DNA of 64,000 nt from Todiramphus chloris collaris (GCA_025345505.1 JANVCC010009942.1:1443151-1507150); one strand, 5' to 3'; positions 13,501 through 24,594 are shown, numbered from the stretch's first letter. Program-made: numbers and translations. Notes: generated from the sequence alone by a model not told the origin.

Positions 13501-14244
13501 CCTGCTACTATTACAGATTCAGGGTCATTATGTGCAAGGTAGGAAACTTGATGTAGACAGTGTAATATCTTTCAAATCCAGGGATTGTGCTTCCAAGATG
13601 GCAACCAAATCTCCAAGCAATTGATTATCCTCCAGTTTCTTTGCAAAGAAGCAACACTGTCCAGCATCATTTTGAGTTCTCTTACACAGAAATTGTGCAC
13701 TAGACACTAATCCACAACAATCAGGTCATCTCAGTTTAGAAATTTATGTTTGTCAGAAGGCAATGACTTTCACACTGCAACTCTGGCATGACTGGATGCA
13801 TTCTCGTGAATTGGAGCTTGAAGTCCCTTTATTCAATAGTCCTCCAAGAATACCAGCTGTTGTTAGAACTATCTTATCTCCAATCACACAGAATGTGTTG
13901 AAAAAGAAATAAATTGCTGAACTGATCTGTGAAAACATTAAACATTACTTTATTAGTGGTGATAATAAGAAAAAGAAAGTTTATTCCCTCATCTCCTGAC
14001 TCTGTCCCAGGTACTAAGAGCTATGTTGAATGGCTTTCCAGACAGAAAAGTCTAGCATTAGACAGAAAGTCCTTTGGGCTTCATCAAGCAGGAAAACAGC
14101 AAAGCAGTACAAGCCCCACCATTTTGGATTACCATCAAGTAACAATATAATCCTGAAATCTCTTCAAAATGCTGCTTAGAAATCGTTTGGGAACTAACTT
14201 TCAAGTGACGCTCTTACACTGTAGCCAGATACCCTTTAGGAGGT
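10531..14244. other. Unique AT-rich stretch with no recognised gene
   Basis: About 3.7 kb without a recognised repeat, RNA gene or exon. Small frames at 12322-12537 (-), 12871-13182 (+), 13753-13938 (-) and 13929-14150 (+) have no recognisable domain. They are flanked by neither clear splice context nor CpG-rich promoter sequence. Confidence 0.55.
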
Positions 14245-14599
14245 CACAGAATCAGAGAATCATTAAGGTCTACCTAACATTACCATAACCACTAAACCAT
14301 GTGCTGAATTGCCATGTCTACCCATTTTTTGAACACCTCCAGAGATGGTGACTCTGCTGCCACCGTGGGTGGGCAGTCTGTTCCAATGCCTCATCACTCT
14401 TTCAGTATAAATATATATATCAAGTTTTTCCTAATCTAAGCTTCCCCTGGCACAACTTGAGCCCATTACCTCTCATCCTATCCCTAGTTACTTGGGAGAA
14501 GAGACCAACACACACCTCACTACAGCATCCTTTCAGGTAATTCTAGGTCCCCCCCTCAGCCACCTCAAGAATAAACAACCCCAGTTCTCTCGGCCACCC
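14245..14599 (-). mobile_element. CR1 LINE 3'-terminal fragment
   Basis: Antisense CR1 3' end. It begins (plus strand) with CACAGAATCAGAGAATCATT, the reverse complement of the CR1 terminal tail, and runs through the last codons of ORF2 (W-N-LP/E-V-AESP-type region) to the 'QLS/LEVAEGG' region. It is 5'-truncated at 14599, exactly where the next CR1 tail begins, so the two elements abut head to tail in the same orientation. Confidence 0.88.
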
Positions 14600-16007
14600 A
14601 TAGAATCACAGAATTATCTCGGTTGGCAGAGACTTTAAGATCACCGAGTCCAACCATTAACCCTAATCTGCCAAGTGCACCACTAAGTCATATACCCAAG
14701 CAGCATATCTGTATGGCTTTTAGACACATCTAGGGATGGTGGCTCAACCACCTCCCTGGGCAGCACATTCCAAGGTCTGAAAACCCTTTCAGTGAAAAAA
14801 TTTTTCCAATGTCCAGTCTAAACCTCCCTTGGGGCAGCTTGAGGCCATTTCCTCTTGTTCTTCCACTAGTTACGTGGGCAAAGAGACACGCGCCTACCTA
14901 TCTATGACATTCTTTCAGGTAGTTGTAGAGAACTATAAGGTTTTCCCTCAGCCTCCTTTTCTTCAAACTAAATTGCCCCAGTTCCCTTAGCTGTTCCTCA
15001 TAAGTCTTGTGCTCTAGACCCATCACCGTCTTAGATGCTCTTCTCTGGACCCACTCCAGCACTTCAGTGACTTTCTTGTATTGAGGTGCCCAAAACTGAA
15101 CACAGTACTCTAGGTGTGGCCTCACCAATGCCAAATACAGAGGGACTATTACCTCCCTGGTCCTGCTTGCTACACTGTTTCTAACACAAACCAGGATGCC
15201 CTTGGCCTTCTTGGCCACCTGGGCACACTGCTGGCTCATATTCAGCTGCTTGTTGATCAGTACCCCCAGCTCCCTTTCTGCCAGACAGCTTTCCAGCCAC
15301 TCTTCCCAAAGCCTGTAGCGTCACATGGGATTGTTGTGGCCTAAGTGCAAGACCCAGCACTTGGCCTTGTTGAACTTCATACAATTGACCTTGGACCATT
15401 GATCCAGTCTATCCAAGTCCCTCTGTAGATCCTCCCTAATCTTGCTGATATCAACACTCCCACCTAACTTAGTGCCATTTTCAAACTTACTAAGGGTACA
15501 TTCTGTCTCCTCATCCAAATCATTGATAAAGAAGTTAAACAGAAGTGGTCCCAATACAGAGCCATGACAAATGACACTTGTGATGAGTCACCAGCTGGAT
15601 TTAACTCCATTCGCCATCACTCTTTGGTCCCACCCATTCAGCCAGTGTTTTACCCAGCACAGCAGACGCAATTCCAAGTCTTGAGCAGACAGTTTTTTCA
15701 TGAGAACGCTGTGGGAGACAGTGTCAAAAGCTTTACAGAAGTCCAGGTAGACAACATCCACAGCTTTTCCCTCACCCACTAGGCAGTTCATCTTATCACA
15801 GAAACAGATCAGGTTTATAAAGCAGGACCTGCCTTTCATAAACCCATCCTGACTAGGCTTGATCACATGGTTGTCCTGTATATGGTGTGTAATGGCACTC
15901 AAGTTGATCTGCTCCATGACCTTCCCTGGCACCAATGTCAGACTGACAGGTCTGTAGTTCTCCATATCCTTCTTTTGTCCCTTCCTGTAGATGGGAGTCA
16001 CATTTAC
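14600..16007 (-). mobile_element. CR1 LINE, 5'-truncated copy with RT and 3' end
   Basis: A 1.4-kb antisense copy with a proper 3' end at 14600 (plus-strand ATAGAATCACAGAATT). The minus-strand frames read, in order, the RT fingers ([19 protein letters not shown]), the first catalytic block ([14 protein letters not shown]), [15 protein letters not shown], then [10 protein letters not shown] where active CR1 elements have F/YADD, followed by the C-terminal domain ([10 protein letters not shown]...). The frame is broken between about 15590 and 15555 and again near 15320. Loss of both aspartates of the second catalytic block means it cannot encode an active enzyme. It abuts CR1 pieces at both ends. 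Confidence 0.93.
15588..16001 (-). pseudogene. CR1 reverse transcriptase remnant, N-terminal half of RT
   Basis: A 137-codon open remnant of CR1 ORF2. It contains the finger motif NYRPVSLT, the segment 'DGFMKGRSCFINLICF', and the catalytic block [13 protein letters not shown] with its aspartate intact, then the '[16 protein letters not shown]' stretch. It stops just before the PQG motif, where the frame is lost. It corresponds to residues of about 190-326 in the better copy at 60848-62164. It is a fossil of a LINE enzyme that copies its RNA at nicked genomic DNA. Confidence 0.9.
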
Positions 16008-17120
16008 AGAATCACAGAATTACTGAGGCTGGAAAAGACCTCTGAGGTCATCAAGTCCAGCCTATGATCTAACGCCACCACATGAGCTAGACGATGGCAC
16101 AAAGCGCCACATCCAGCCTTTCTTTAAACACATCCAGGGATGGTGACTCCATCACCTCCCTGGGCAGTCCATTCCAATGTCTGATCACCCTTTCTGTCGG
16201 GAAATGCTTCCTCATATCCAATTGAAACCTCCCCTGCCATAGCTTCAGGCCATGCCCTCTCATCCTGTAACTCCTTGCCTGGGAGAAGAGCCTGACCCCC
16301 ACCTGACTACAACCTCCCTTCAAGTAGTTGTAGAGAGCGAAATGGTCACCCCTGAGTCTCCTCTTCTCCAGGCTAAATAACCCCAGCTCCCTCAGCCTCT
16401 CCTCATAAAACTTTCCTTCTAGTCCCTTCACCAGCCTCGTTGCTCTCCTCTGGACCCACTCCAGCACCTCAATATCCTTCATGAAGTGAGGGGTCCAAAT
16501 CTGTACACAGTACTTGAGGTGAAGCCTCAACAGTGCTGAGTACAGGGGAAGAATCACATCCCTAGTCCTGCTAGCCACACTCTTCCTGATACAAGCCAGG
16601 ATGCCATTGGGCTTCCAGGACACCTGAGCACACTTCTGGCTCATGTTCAACTGGTTGTCAACCAGCACTCGTAGGTCTCTCTCAACCGGGCCACTCTCTT
16701 CAGCCACTCCTCCCCCAGTCTGTAGCACTGCATGGGGTTATTGTGGCCAAAGTGCAGGACCCTGCACTTGGTCCTGTTGAACTTCATACCATTCGCCTCA
16801 GATCATTGACCCAGGTCCCACAGCCTACAGACCTAGACCTACAGACTGTAGACTTCTCACTGCACAGTGGCCTCCAGCTCCTCTTGTTTATTGGCCATAC
16901 TACATGCATTGGTGTAGATGCACTTCAGATGGGCTAATGACCTTTTTTGGGGAGAAGCCCTAATTCCTGCCTGACCATTCTCAGCCAGTCCCATGATTAT
17001 GAACCTATCAATGAGCCTTGTGTTTTTGCTACCACTTGGATTGCCATTCCCCACCTTCATCAAGATGGCAGGCTGGAAGACCTTCCCAGAAGCACCAGCA
17101 TGCCACCCCCAGGCTCCTTT
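16008..17120 (-). mobile_element. CR1 LINE with internal deletion
   Basis: Antisense CR1 with its 3' end at 16008 (plus-strand AGAATCACAGAATTACTGAGGCTGG). The minus strand keeps the C-terminal third of ORF2 (16087-16728). It then jumps at about 16810-16855 to the start of ORF2 (AHLKCIYTNACSMANKQEELE, 16857-16940) and the sequence upstream of it (to about 17120). The endonuclease body and the RT are missing. This is an internal deletion, not the usual 5' truncation of LINEs, although two independent fragments lying side by side cannot be excluded. Confidence 0.85.
16087..16728 (-). pseudogene. CR1 ORF2 C-terminal domain, uninterrupted remnant
   Basis: A 213-codon frame without stops covers the C-terminal domain of CR1 ORF2 after the RT core. 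Recognisable blocks are [10 protein letters not shown] (about residues 28-37), [10 protein letters not shown] (59-68), [17 protein letters not shown] (89-105), [19 protein letters not shown] (109-127), and near the end [20 protein letters not shown]. The function of this domain is not well established; it follows the polymerase in CR1-clade LINEs. No RT is attached in this copy, so the frame is a relic. Confidence 0.88.
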
Positions 17121-17130
17121 CTAGCAAGCA

Positions 17131-17562
17131 TAAGACATGTTCTCTAAACCCCTCACCTGCTTCATTTCCCTTCTCTGGACCCATTCCAGCATCTTAATAT
17201 CCTTCTTATACTGCAGTGCCCCAAACTGAACACAATGCTCAAGCTGTGGCCTTACCAGTGCTGAAAACAGAGGCATGATCACTTCCCTGCTCCTGCTGGC
17301 CACAGTATTTCTGGCAGAAGCCACAACGTTCTTGGCCTTCATGGCCACCTGGGCACACTTCTGGCTCAAAGTTCAGCTAACTGTCCACCAGCACCCCCAG
17401 GTCCTTTTCTGCCAGGCAACTTTCCAGACACTTTTCCCGAAGCCTGTAGTGTTGCATGGGGTTGTTGTGTCTGAAGTGAAGGAGCCCCCATTTGGCCTTG
17501 TTAAAGCTAATAGAACTGACCTTGTCCCATCTATCCAACCTGTCCAGATTCCTCTGCAAGTC
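17131..17562 (-). mobile_element. CR1 LINE fragment, post-RT region
   Basis: Antisense CR1 covering the RT thumb to the early C-terminal region ('[28 protein letters not shown]', '[14 protein letters not shown]', 'LEWVQRR'). It is truncated at both ends and internally frameshifted near 17370. It is a different copy from its neighbour at 16008-17120, because the same segment (coding LEWVQRR) occurs in both. Confidence 0.88.
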
Positions 17563-17754
17563 ACAGTAGTACAGAAAAATGAGAATAAGAAAACATATAT
17601 CCCTAAAAAAAATGAGTAACAGCTGGAGTGCATCTCTGTAAAGCTTTCTATAATGACATCATTTTCCCATCAGGGCTGGCTTCAGAGTTCAGTCTGGTTG
17701 TTCAGGTAGACTTGTGGTACACTCTGTTTTTGGAGATCTCCCAGGTTCTACACA

Positions 17755-18100
17755 CAGTCCTTTCAAGTGCTGGACCACCCTCACATGTATAATTTCTCCC
17801 CTTTCCCAACAAGTTCTTCACTGGTGCAGTTTATGATTGCTGCCTCTTGTCCTTTCACTGTGCACCTCTAAGAAGAATCTGTCTCTCTTTTCTCACAACC
17901 ACGCTCTAGGGTTCAGATGACTGAAATTAGTTCCCCCCATGCTTAAGCCTTCTCCAATCCATCTGCTTCAGCCTCTCCTTTGAATGTCATTTGCTCCAGC
18001 CCCTGACCACAGGGGTGGCTCTTCCTCTGCTGGATTCTCTCTAGTTTATCCTCATCTCTCTTGTACCAGACTTAAAGCTGCATCCAGCATACTTCAGGAA
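17755..18100 (-). mobile_element. Divergent CR1-type LINE 3' fragment, copy B
   Basis: Reverse-complement homologue of 8715-9125, with long shared blocks including 'ctgctggattctctctag', 'ttgaatgtcatttgctccag', 'tgcctcttgtcctttcactg' and 'acttaaagctgcatccagca'. The two copies are clearly the same family and appear well over half identical throughout. It lies at the downstream edge of the antisense CR1 stack. Confidence 0.75.
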
Positions 18101-18775
18101 TTCAAATAAGAGTTGAGTATAAGTTCGTATTCTTAACATGTGTTTATTCTAAAAAAATGTCATAACAAGACCATTGCCACAAAGTTAAACCAGCTTTTTT
18201 AGATTAAGTGTAACAGTAGATTAGCAAAAGATGTAACAGCAGCTTCAAACACTGAATCACTCTTAATGGGGGATCTCAGCAATAGACAGAGGAACACCAA
18301 ATTTAGTGACCTTTACCAATTAGATTGCCTCAATCCTAAACTCAAGTTATTTTGTTATCCTGGACAGTAAGTTTGAAATGCAATGGACTGACAATGGTAG
18401 TGTGAATTCAGCACTACATATTTCTTTAATACCTGTGCTTTAGGGAGGAAGTGCCAATTGCCGTATCAAGATGAATAGTCATAGATGTGACAGAAATATG
18501 AAAAGGAAAGTTAGCCAATGGCTAGAAATCAAGTAAGAATTCTGAAGCAAAATCCAGCCTGTATATAGACAGTTAAGGAACTTCCTTTGAAAAAAATTCT
18601 CTACACCTCTCTGCCAGCTCACTTTCTAAAATTATATCCAATTAAAACTATCATTTTTAGAAATAAAACCTCACACGTTAACCAAAAGTGAATTTTGGAA
18701 CACATCCTCTAATCATCAGAACTTTCATTGTAACATCTATGTGTAAATGTTTCTTAGTGCTTTTGTTTAGCTTTA
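18101..18775. other. Unique AT-rich spacer
   Basis: No recognised gene or repeat between the antisense CR1 stack and the sense CR1 copy that begins near 18776. Confidence 0.5.
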
Positions 18776-20072
18776 CATTTCAATGCATCAATGATAACTT
18801 CCTGATGCAGGTGCTGGAAGTGCCAACAAGGAAGGGAGTGCTTCTGGGCCTTGTATTAATGAACATAGAAGGTCTGGTCAGGGGTGTGAAGGTTGGGGGC
18901 AGCCAGGGTGATCATGACATGGTACAATTTAGTATCCTATAAGGAAGAAGTAAGGCAGTAAGTAAGATTGAAACCATGGACTTCAGAAGGGCTAACTTCA
19001 TCCTCTTCAAAGACCTATGTGGAGGAATCCCTTGGGCTAAGAGTCTAGAAGGTAAGGGGGCCCAAGACGGCTGGTTGATATTCAAATACCACTTCCTCCA
19101 AGATCAAGATAGGTGCATTCCTTTGAGTAAAAAATCAAGTAGAGGAGGCAGGAGACCAGCATGGATGAGCAAAGAGCTGCTGAAAAAACTCAAGTGGAAG
19201 AATGAAGTTCATAGCATGTGGAAAAAGGGACTGGTCTCTTGGGTGAATTATAGGAATGCTGTCAGGCTTTGTGGGCATGAAAGAAGGAAGGCCAAGGCCC
19301 TCTTGGAATTAACTCTGTCAAAGGAAGCAAAAGAGAACAAGAAGGGCTACTTCAAATACATCAATGGTAAAAGGAAGACTTGGGAAAATGTGGGCCCACT
19401 GCTGAATGAGGTGGGAGCCCTGATGACAGAGGATGCAGAGAAGGTGGAATTACTGAATGCCTTCTTTCCTTCAGTCTTCCCTGCTAAGACCAGCCCTCAG
19501 GAATCCCTGACCCTGGAAGTAAGAGTGAAAGTGTGTAAGGAGGAATTATCTCCACTGGTCGATGAGGATTGCATTAGAAATCACTTGCATAAACTGAACA
19601 CACACAAATCCATGTACCACAATTCTACCTGAACAACCAGACCCAACTCTGATGAAGGGACTGAAACATCTCTCTAACGAAGAAAGGCTGAGATACCTGA
19701 GGCTGTTAAGCCCTGAAAAGAGAAGACTGAGAATGGATCTTATTAATGTTTACAAATATCTGAAGGGTGGGTGTCAAGTAGAAGGGGCCAGTGTCTTTTC
19801 AGTGGTGCCCTGTGATGAGAGGTAATTTTAGCAAGGTGAAGCACAGGAAGTTCCATCCCAACATGAGGAAAAACTTACTCACTGTGAGAGTGACAGAGCA
19901 CTGGAACAGGCTGCCCAGAGAGGTTGTAGAGTCTCCTTCTCTAGACTTTCAAGACCCACCTGGATCTGTTCCTGTGTGGCTTGCCCTAGGGGTTTCTGCA
20001 TTGGCAGGGTGGTTAGACTCAATGATCTCCAAAGGTCTCTTCCAACACCTACCATTCTATGACTCTATGATT
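18776..20072 (+). mobile_element. CR1 LINE, sense strand, internally deleted
   Basis: Sense CR1 that enters within the endonuclease region (QCINDNFLMQVLEVPTRKG, then a GDHDMVQFS block equivalent to the SDH motif) and runs through the EN-RT linker frame at 18976-19632. At about 19615 (KLNTHKSM) it jumps to the C-terminal domain (EERLRYLRLLSPEKRRLR, from about 19675) and ends with a proper CR1 tail (CCATTCTATGACTCTATGATTT). The whole RT core is absent. The linker closely matches the antisense copy at 42015-42340, so both belong to one subfamily. Confidence 0.9.
18976..19632 (+). pseudogene. CR1 ORF2 endonuclease-RT linker, uninterrupted remnant
   Basis: 218 codons without a stop. The frame opens at TMDFRRANF (just after the endonuclease) and includes RPAWMSKELL, the 'MWKKG' block, KENKKGYFKYING, GPLLNEVGALMTEDAEK, LLNAFF and the 'SPLVDED' motif that precedes the RT fingers. 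In intact CR1 ORF2 this linker joins the APE-type endonuclease to the polymerase. Here it runs straight into C-terminal sequence in another frame, so it cannot give a functional protein. Confidence 0.88.
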
Positions 20073-21269
20073 TCCTGAAATATCATCCAACAGTGTCAGA
20101 GTAAAAAGGTTACTTGTCAGAAAGGGACCCTAAAACTTTGGAATTTAATTAGTAAAATCTACAGTTCTTGTATGTGTTTATGTGAGCAACATTTCCTCTT
20201 CTTATTTCTTACTCTCATTCTGTTATGCTAAAATTGCTTTATAAAATCTGTAAGACAGTGTTAGTCTGTTTGCAGTTGTTCTCCTATATAACCATTATGT
20301 ATGTCAGATCAGGTACAAAATAAGTAAATAGTAGTCAATTTTGTTGAATCAAGTGGCTGGAATTGCCCAAGCTGGCTGATGGACCAACTTTATCTATGAG
20401 TGTGCAGAATTACTAAGTTTCATTATGCAGACCTTTGATTATTGTCACTGTTGAAATTAGTAGCTTTTACTCAGTTGTTCTGGCCTCAGGACACAGAGAA
20501 CCCTAAAGCTGTTGGAAATTTTATCAGCATAAAACCAGGGAGCACAGAATCTGTTTCACTGATTTTAGAAAATTATTTCATAAAGGAGCAGAATAAGTTC
20601 CTTAACATGCACTATGTGCATATCACTATGCTTACATATTAAGAATGGTTCACAGTAGCATATATGCTATGCCATTTTACTTTTTATGTTTAAGGTGAAA
20701 AACTGGTGATTGATACTGCAAGTCCTTCTCAGAGACCATTAGAATGTTCAATAAATATGAAAACAGGACTCAGAGTTGCATTTTGTGTTGAATTTGAATA
20801 CAATGCCTGAAAAATCGATTTATAAACTATGTATAGGACTACTACACTTTGATTTATCCCACATTTTTCCTATTTCATCCTGTACTCAATTTTAGGGAAA
20901 ACCCTAAAATTGAGTACAGCCATGAAATAGATGCTGCAGCCAAAACAGTAGCATTGAAGTGCAACATGGTGCAGTGATCCAGTCAATATCACATGCTCCT
21001 GTCAAGCAAGAACTGTGCAGTTAGAGTGGCAACGCTCTTTCTAGCAAAAAGAAAGAAGAATATCGCAATCATCTGTAACTTATCCTGACATAGCACTATT
21101 TAATGATGGCTTGAGGGGAAAAAGAAAGAAAAACAAAACAAAATAAAATTAAACAATAGAATTTCACATTTGAGACAAAGAAACTATAACAAGGAATTAA
21201 AATATTAAAATAGAATGTTATCAATGCTTGCACTTTTATGTCTGTTTAGAGAGAAAGATCTTTGGACTC
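20073..21269. other. Unique AT-rich stretch containing a quasi-palindrome
   Basis: No recognised gene. The notable item is the long hairpin-forming inverted repeat at 20871-20929, annotated separately. An A-rich patch lies near 21120-21155. Confidence 0.55.
20871..20929. repeat. Near-perfect inverted repeat (hairpin)
   Basis: Bases 20880-20897 (CTGTACTCAATTTTAGGG) and 20902-20919 are exact reverse complements around the 4-base loop AAAA. Outside them, TATTTCAT (20871-20878) pairs with ATGAAATA (20922-20929) after a 1/2-base mismatch bulge. The symmetry ends sharply on both sides. It could be a structure formed by template switching, a fold-back relic of a small element, or a hairpin transcript; the sequence alone does not decide. 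Confidence 0.95.
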
Positions 21270-21928
21270 TGATCAAGGCCCCATCCACCCTGGCCTTAAA
21301 CAGTTCCAGGGAGAGGGCATCCACAACCTCTCTGGGCAACCTGTTCCATCATCTCACCACCCTCAGAATCAAGAACTTCTTACTAATATCTAATTTAAAT
21401 CTACCTTCTTTCACTTTAAAACCACTACTGTTTGTCCTGTCACTAGACTCCTTGATAAAGCGTCTCCTTCCATCACTCCTGTAGTCACTTTCTAAGTACT
21501 GGAAGGCCACTATAAGGTCTCCCTGAAGCCATCTCTTCTCCAGGCTGCACAACCCTGATTCTCACAGCCTGTCCTCATAGGGGAGGTGTTCTAGTCCCTT
21601 GATCATCTTTATGTCCTCTGGACCCTGTGGAGCAGGTCTGTATCTTGATTATGCTGGGGGCTCCAGAGATGAACACAGTACTGCAGGTTGGGGTTTCACC
21701 AGGGCAGAGTAGAGGGACAGAATCACCTCTCTCAACCTGCTGGCCACACTTTTTTTGATGCAGCCCAGAATGCAATTAGCTTTCTAGACTGTGAGCACAC
21801 ACTGCTGGCTCATACTCAGTTTTTCATTCCCAAACACTGCCAAGTCCTTCTCCTTAGCACTGCTCTCAATCCATTCTCTGCTCAGCCTTTATTAGTGCTT
21901 GAAATTACGTTAACACATGTGCAGGACT

Positions 21929-22396
21929 TTACACTTGTCCTTGTTGAACCTCATGGAGTTTACACAGCCCCATCTCAAGCCTGTTAAGGTCCCTCTGGAC
22001 AACACTGCTTCCTTCCAGCATGCTGACCACAACACACAGCCTGGTGTCATCCACAGACTTGCAGAGGGTGCACTCAATCCCACTGTCCATGTCCCCAGCA
22101 AAGGTTTTAAACAGCACTGATCCCAAAACCAACCCCTGAGGTACACTATTCATCACTGGTCTCCACTTCAATATTGAGCCCTTGAATACAACCCTTTGAG
22201 TGTGACCAGCCAGCCAGTTCCTTATCCACTGAGTGACCCACCTGTCAAATCCATGTTTCTCCATTTTAGAGACAAGGATGTTATGAGGGACAGTGTCAAG
22301 TGCTCTGCAAAACTCCCAGTAGATCATGCCAGTAGCTCTTCCTTTATTCACCAGTGCTATAACACCTTCATAGAGGCCATCAGATTTGTCAGGCAC
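21929..22396 (-). pseudogene. CR1 reverse transcriptase remnant
   Basis: A 155-codon remnant with RT blocks in order: MIYWEFCRALDTVPH, the 'WVTQWIRNWLAGHTQRV' stretch, SVPQGLVLGSVLF and KSVDDTRL. The DD pair of the second catalytic block is kept, but the aspartate of the first (normally YLDF) is Glu. It is part of the long antisense CR1. It looks like a different subfamily from the 60.8-62.2 kb copy (CR1 'GFDRW-TQWIRNWL-GHTQRV' type). Confidence 0.88.
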
Positions 22397-22463
22397 AATT
22401 TGTCCTTAGTAAAGCCCTGTCAGCTGTCACCAATCACCTCCTCATCTTCCATGTGCCTTAGCA

Positions 22464-22907
22464 TGTCGAGGAATGGCTCAAGGAGCAGGGTGGACATGAA
22501 TATGTGGCTTCAAGCGTGAGCAAGGCAGCAGATGGGCAATGAACTGTCCTTGAGCAAATGACAAGAGGGAGACAAAGTAATAAAACAATCAATGAACAGG
22601 CCTCTTTTCCAGGGCGTGCTGACAGAAAACAGAAGACTTGGGGGGTGTAGAAAGGAGAAGGCTGCACCTGCAGGGAGGAGCGGGCAGAACCGCTGCTTCC
22701 CTGCACTGGGGAGGAGAGTGGGCCAGGGTGCTTAAGCGTGCTTGCTGTATGTAGACCAATCCTAATATGTATTAGAGTGTGTGAACTGTATGTAGCCAAT
22801 CAGTAATAAGCAAGAAACATATAAACGAAGCATAGACAGTAATAAAGTTGAACATGATTGTAACTCATATTGAGTCCTGATCATTGTTCCCAGGACTTTT
22901 ACCAGTA
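22464..22907 (+). mobile_element. Solo LTR inserted in CR1 (family B, copy 1)
   Basis: A 444-base insertion between CR1 halves. The duplicated target TTAGCA is at 22458-22463 and again at 22908-22913, and the CR1 reads through once the insert and one duplicate are removed. It starts TGTCGAGG and ends CCAGTA (probably a decayed CA). It has two CCAAT boxes (22756-22760, 22796-22800), a TATAAA at 22820-22825 and AATAAA at 22841-22846. The start, length and promoter region match the antisense LTR at 38210-38655. A 6-bp duplication is typical of class II (ERVK-like) elements. No viral genes remain. Confidence 0.92.
22756..22846 (+). promoter_or_regulatory. LTR promoter/poly(A) region: CCAAT x2, TATAAA, AATAAA
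   Basis: Within the solo LTR, CCAAT occurs at 22756 and 22796, TATAAA at 22820 and AATAAA at 22841. The TATA to poly(A) spacing is very short, which is compatible with a short R region. Whether it is active today cannot be judged from sequence. Confidence 0.7.
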
Positions 22908-24185
22908 TTAGCACAGTTCCCAAGAGGATTTATTCCATGACACAGAGACTGACTGGCCCATAGTTGCTTGGGTCTTCCTTTTTTCCATTTTCAAAAATGA
23001 AGGTTATATTTTCCCTTTTCCAGTCACTGGGAATTTAACTGGACTGCCATGGCTTCTCAAATATAATGGAGACTTGGCAACTTCATCCGCCAGCTCCCTC
23101 AGGACCCTCGGATGCACTTCATCAGGTCCCATGGACTTGTTCACATTCCAAGTTCTTCACATGGTCTTAAACCTGGTCTTCTTCTGTGGTGAGCAGTACT
23201 TCATTCTCCTAGTCCCTGCCTTTGGATTCCATTAATTGGATGGATGGTGTGTCTGAAGAATGTGCTGTTTAATACAGAGGCAAAAAAATTGTTGAGTACT
23301 TCAGCCATGTTGGTTGTAGCCAGGTCTCCTGTTTCGCTTATTGGGTGCAAATGGTTTGTTACATCTTACTTTGTTGTCCTATGTACCTGAAAACCTTCTT
23401 GCTATTTTTCATGTCCCTAGCAAAGTTCAGCTCTGATTATGCCTCGGCTTTCCTTCTTGGCTTTTCCATCTCTTCTCCAGGCTGCACAATCCTGATTCTC
23501 TCACCAGATTCTCACTTGGCTTTCCTGATCCCCTCCCTGCACTCTTGGGCCATGTCCCCAGGATGTATATACCTGGCTATACAGCTTGGGTTCATGTTTT
23601 AGTCTGGCTAAGAGGTCTTGACTTAGCCAAGCTGACCTCCTGCCTCCCCATGCTGACTGCTTGCACATTGGAATTGAAAGCTCTGGGGCCCTAAGAAAAA
23701 TGTCTTTACAGATCTCTCAGATCTCATTCACTCCTTTGCCTCTGAGGGCAGTTTCCTAAGGGATCTAAGGCACTAGCACCTTAAACAGTCAAAAGTTTGC
23801 ATTTCTGAGATTAAGGGTCCTGACTCTAAATTTCACTCATTCTGTACCCCTCAAGGTTGAGAATTGCACAAGGGCATGATCACTACAGCCCAGGCTACCC
23901 CCAATCTTGATCTCTCCAATAAATACTTTCACATGAGTGAGCAACAGGTTCAGCAGTGCCTCCCCTGTGGATGATATCTCCATCACCTGTACTAGGAAGT
24001 TGTCCTGCATCTACTTCAGTAGTTTCCTGGACAACCTGCAGTTCACTGTGTCATTTTTCTAGCAGATGTCCAAGTGGTTCGAGTGCCATATCGGGATCAG
24101 GGCCTGTGAGTGTGATGCTTCCTGCAGATGAAGAAAGAACTCTTCTTCAGCCTTTTCTTCTTGATTGGATGGCCTGTATTAGGCA

Positions 24186-24594
24186 CTAACCACAAAGTTT
24201 CCTTTGTTGGCTTGGTCTCTTAATTTTCACACATAAGATCTTGACCTGTGCATCGCTGTTCTTTAAAGAGAGCTCTGTGCAATCAGTCCCATTTTTGGCA
24301 TGGAAGTCATCTCCCCCACCTCTCCTTCCTTGTCTCTTTGTTCTGAATAGTTTATAGTCATCAATCACAGCACTCCAATCATGTAATTCATCCTATTAAG
24401 TTTCTATGATAGCAATCATGTCGTAGTTTTCCATCTGGGCAGCAGCTACCAGCTAGCTCTTCCTGGTTGTCTACCATGCTGTGTGCATTGGTATAGAAGC
24501 ACTTCAGCTGGGCCATTGACCACATTTTCTTTTTAGAGGAGCTTGCCCTAATTCCTTTGAGGCAGTTCACAGGGCTTTCCCTGTTGCTTCCCAA
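24186..24594 (-). pseudogene. CR1 ORF2 N-terminus and endonuclease remnant
   Basis: Two minus-strand frames (24388-24594 and 24186-24368) give the start of CR1 ORF2: MAQLKCFYTNAHSMVDNQEEL, then, after a frameshift, DYKLFRTKRQGRRGGGD and CTELSLKNSDAQV. In intact CR1 this is an APE-type endonuclease that nicks the target DNA. Here the region around the catalytic Glu (ETWWD) is lost in the frameshift. The 5' side is interrupted by the LTR at 24611. Confidence 0.85.
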
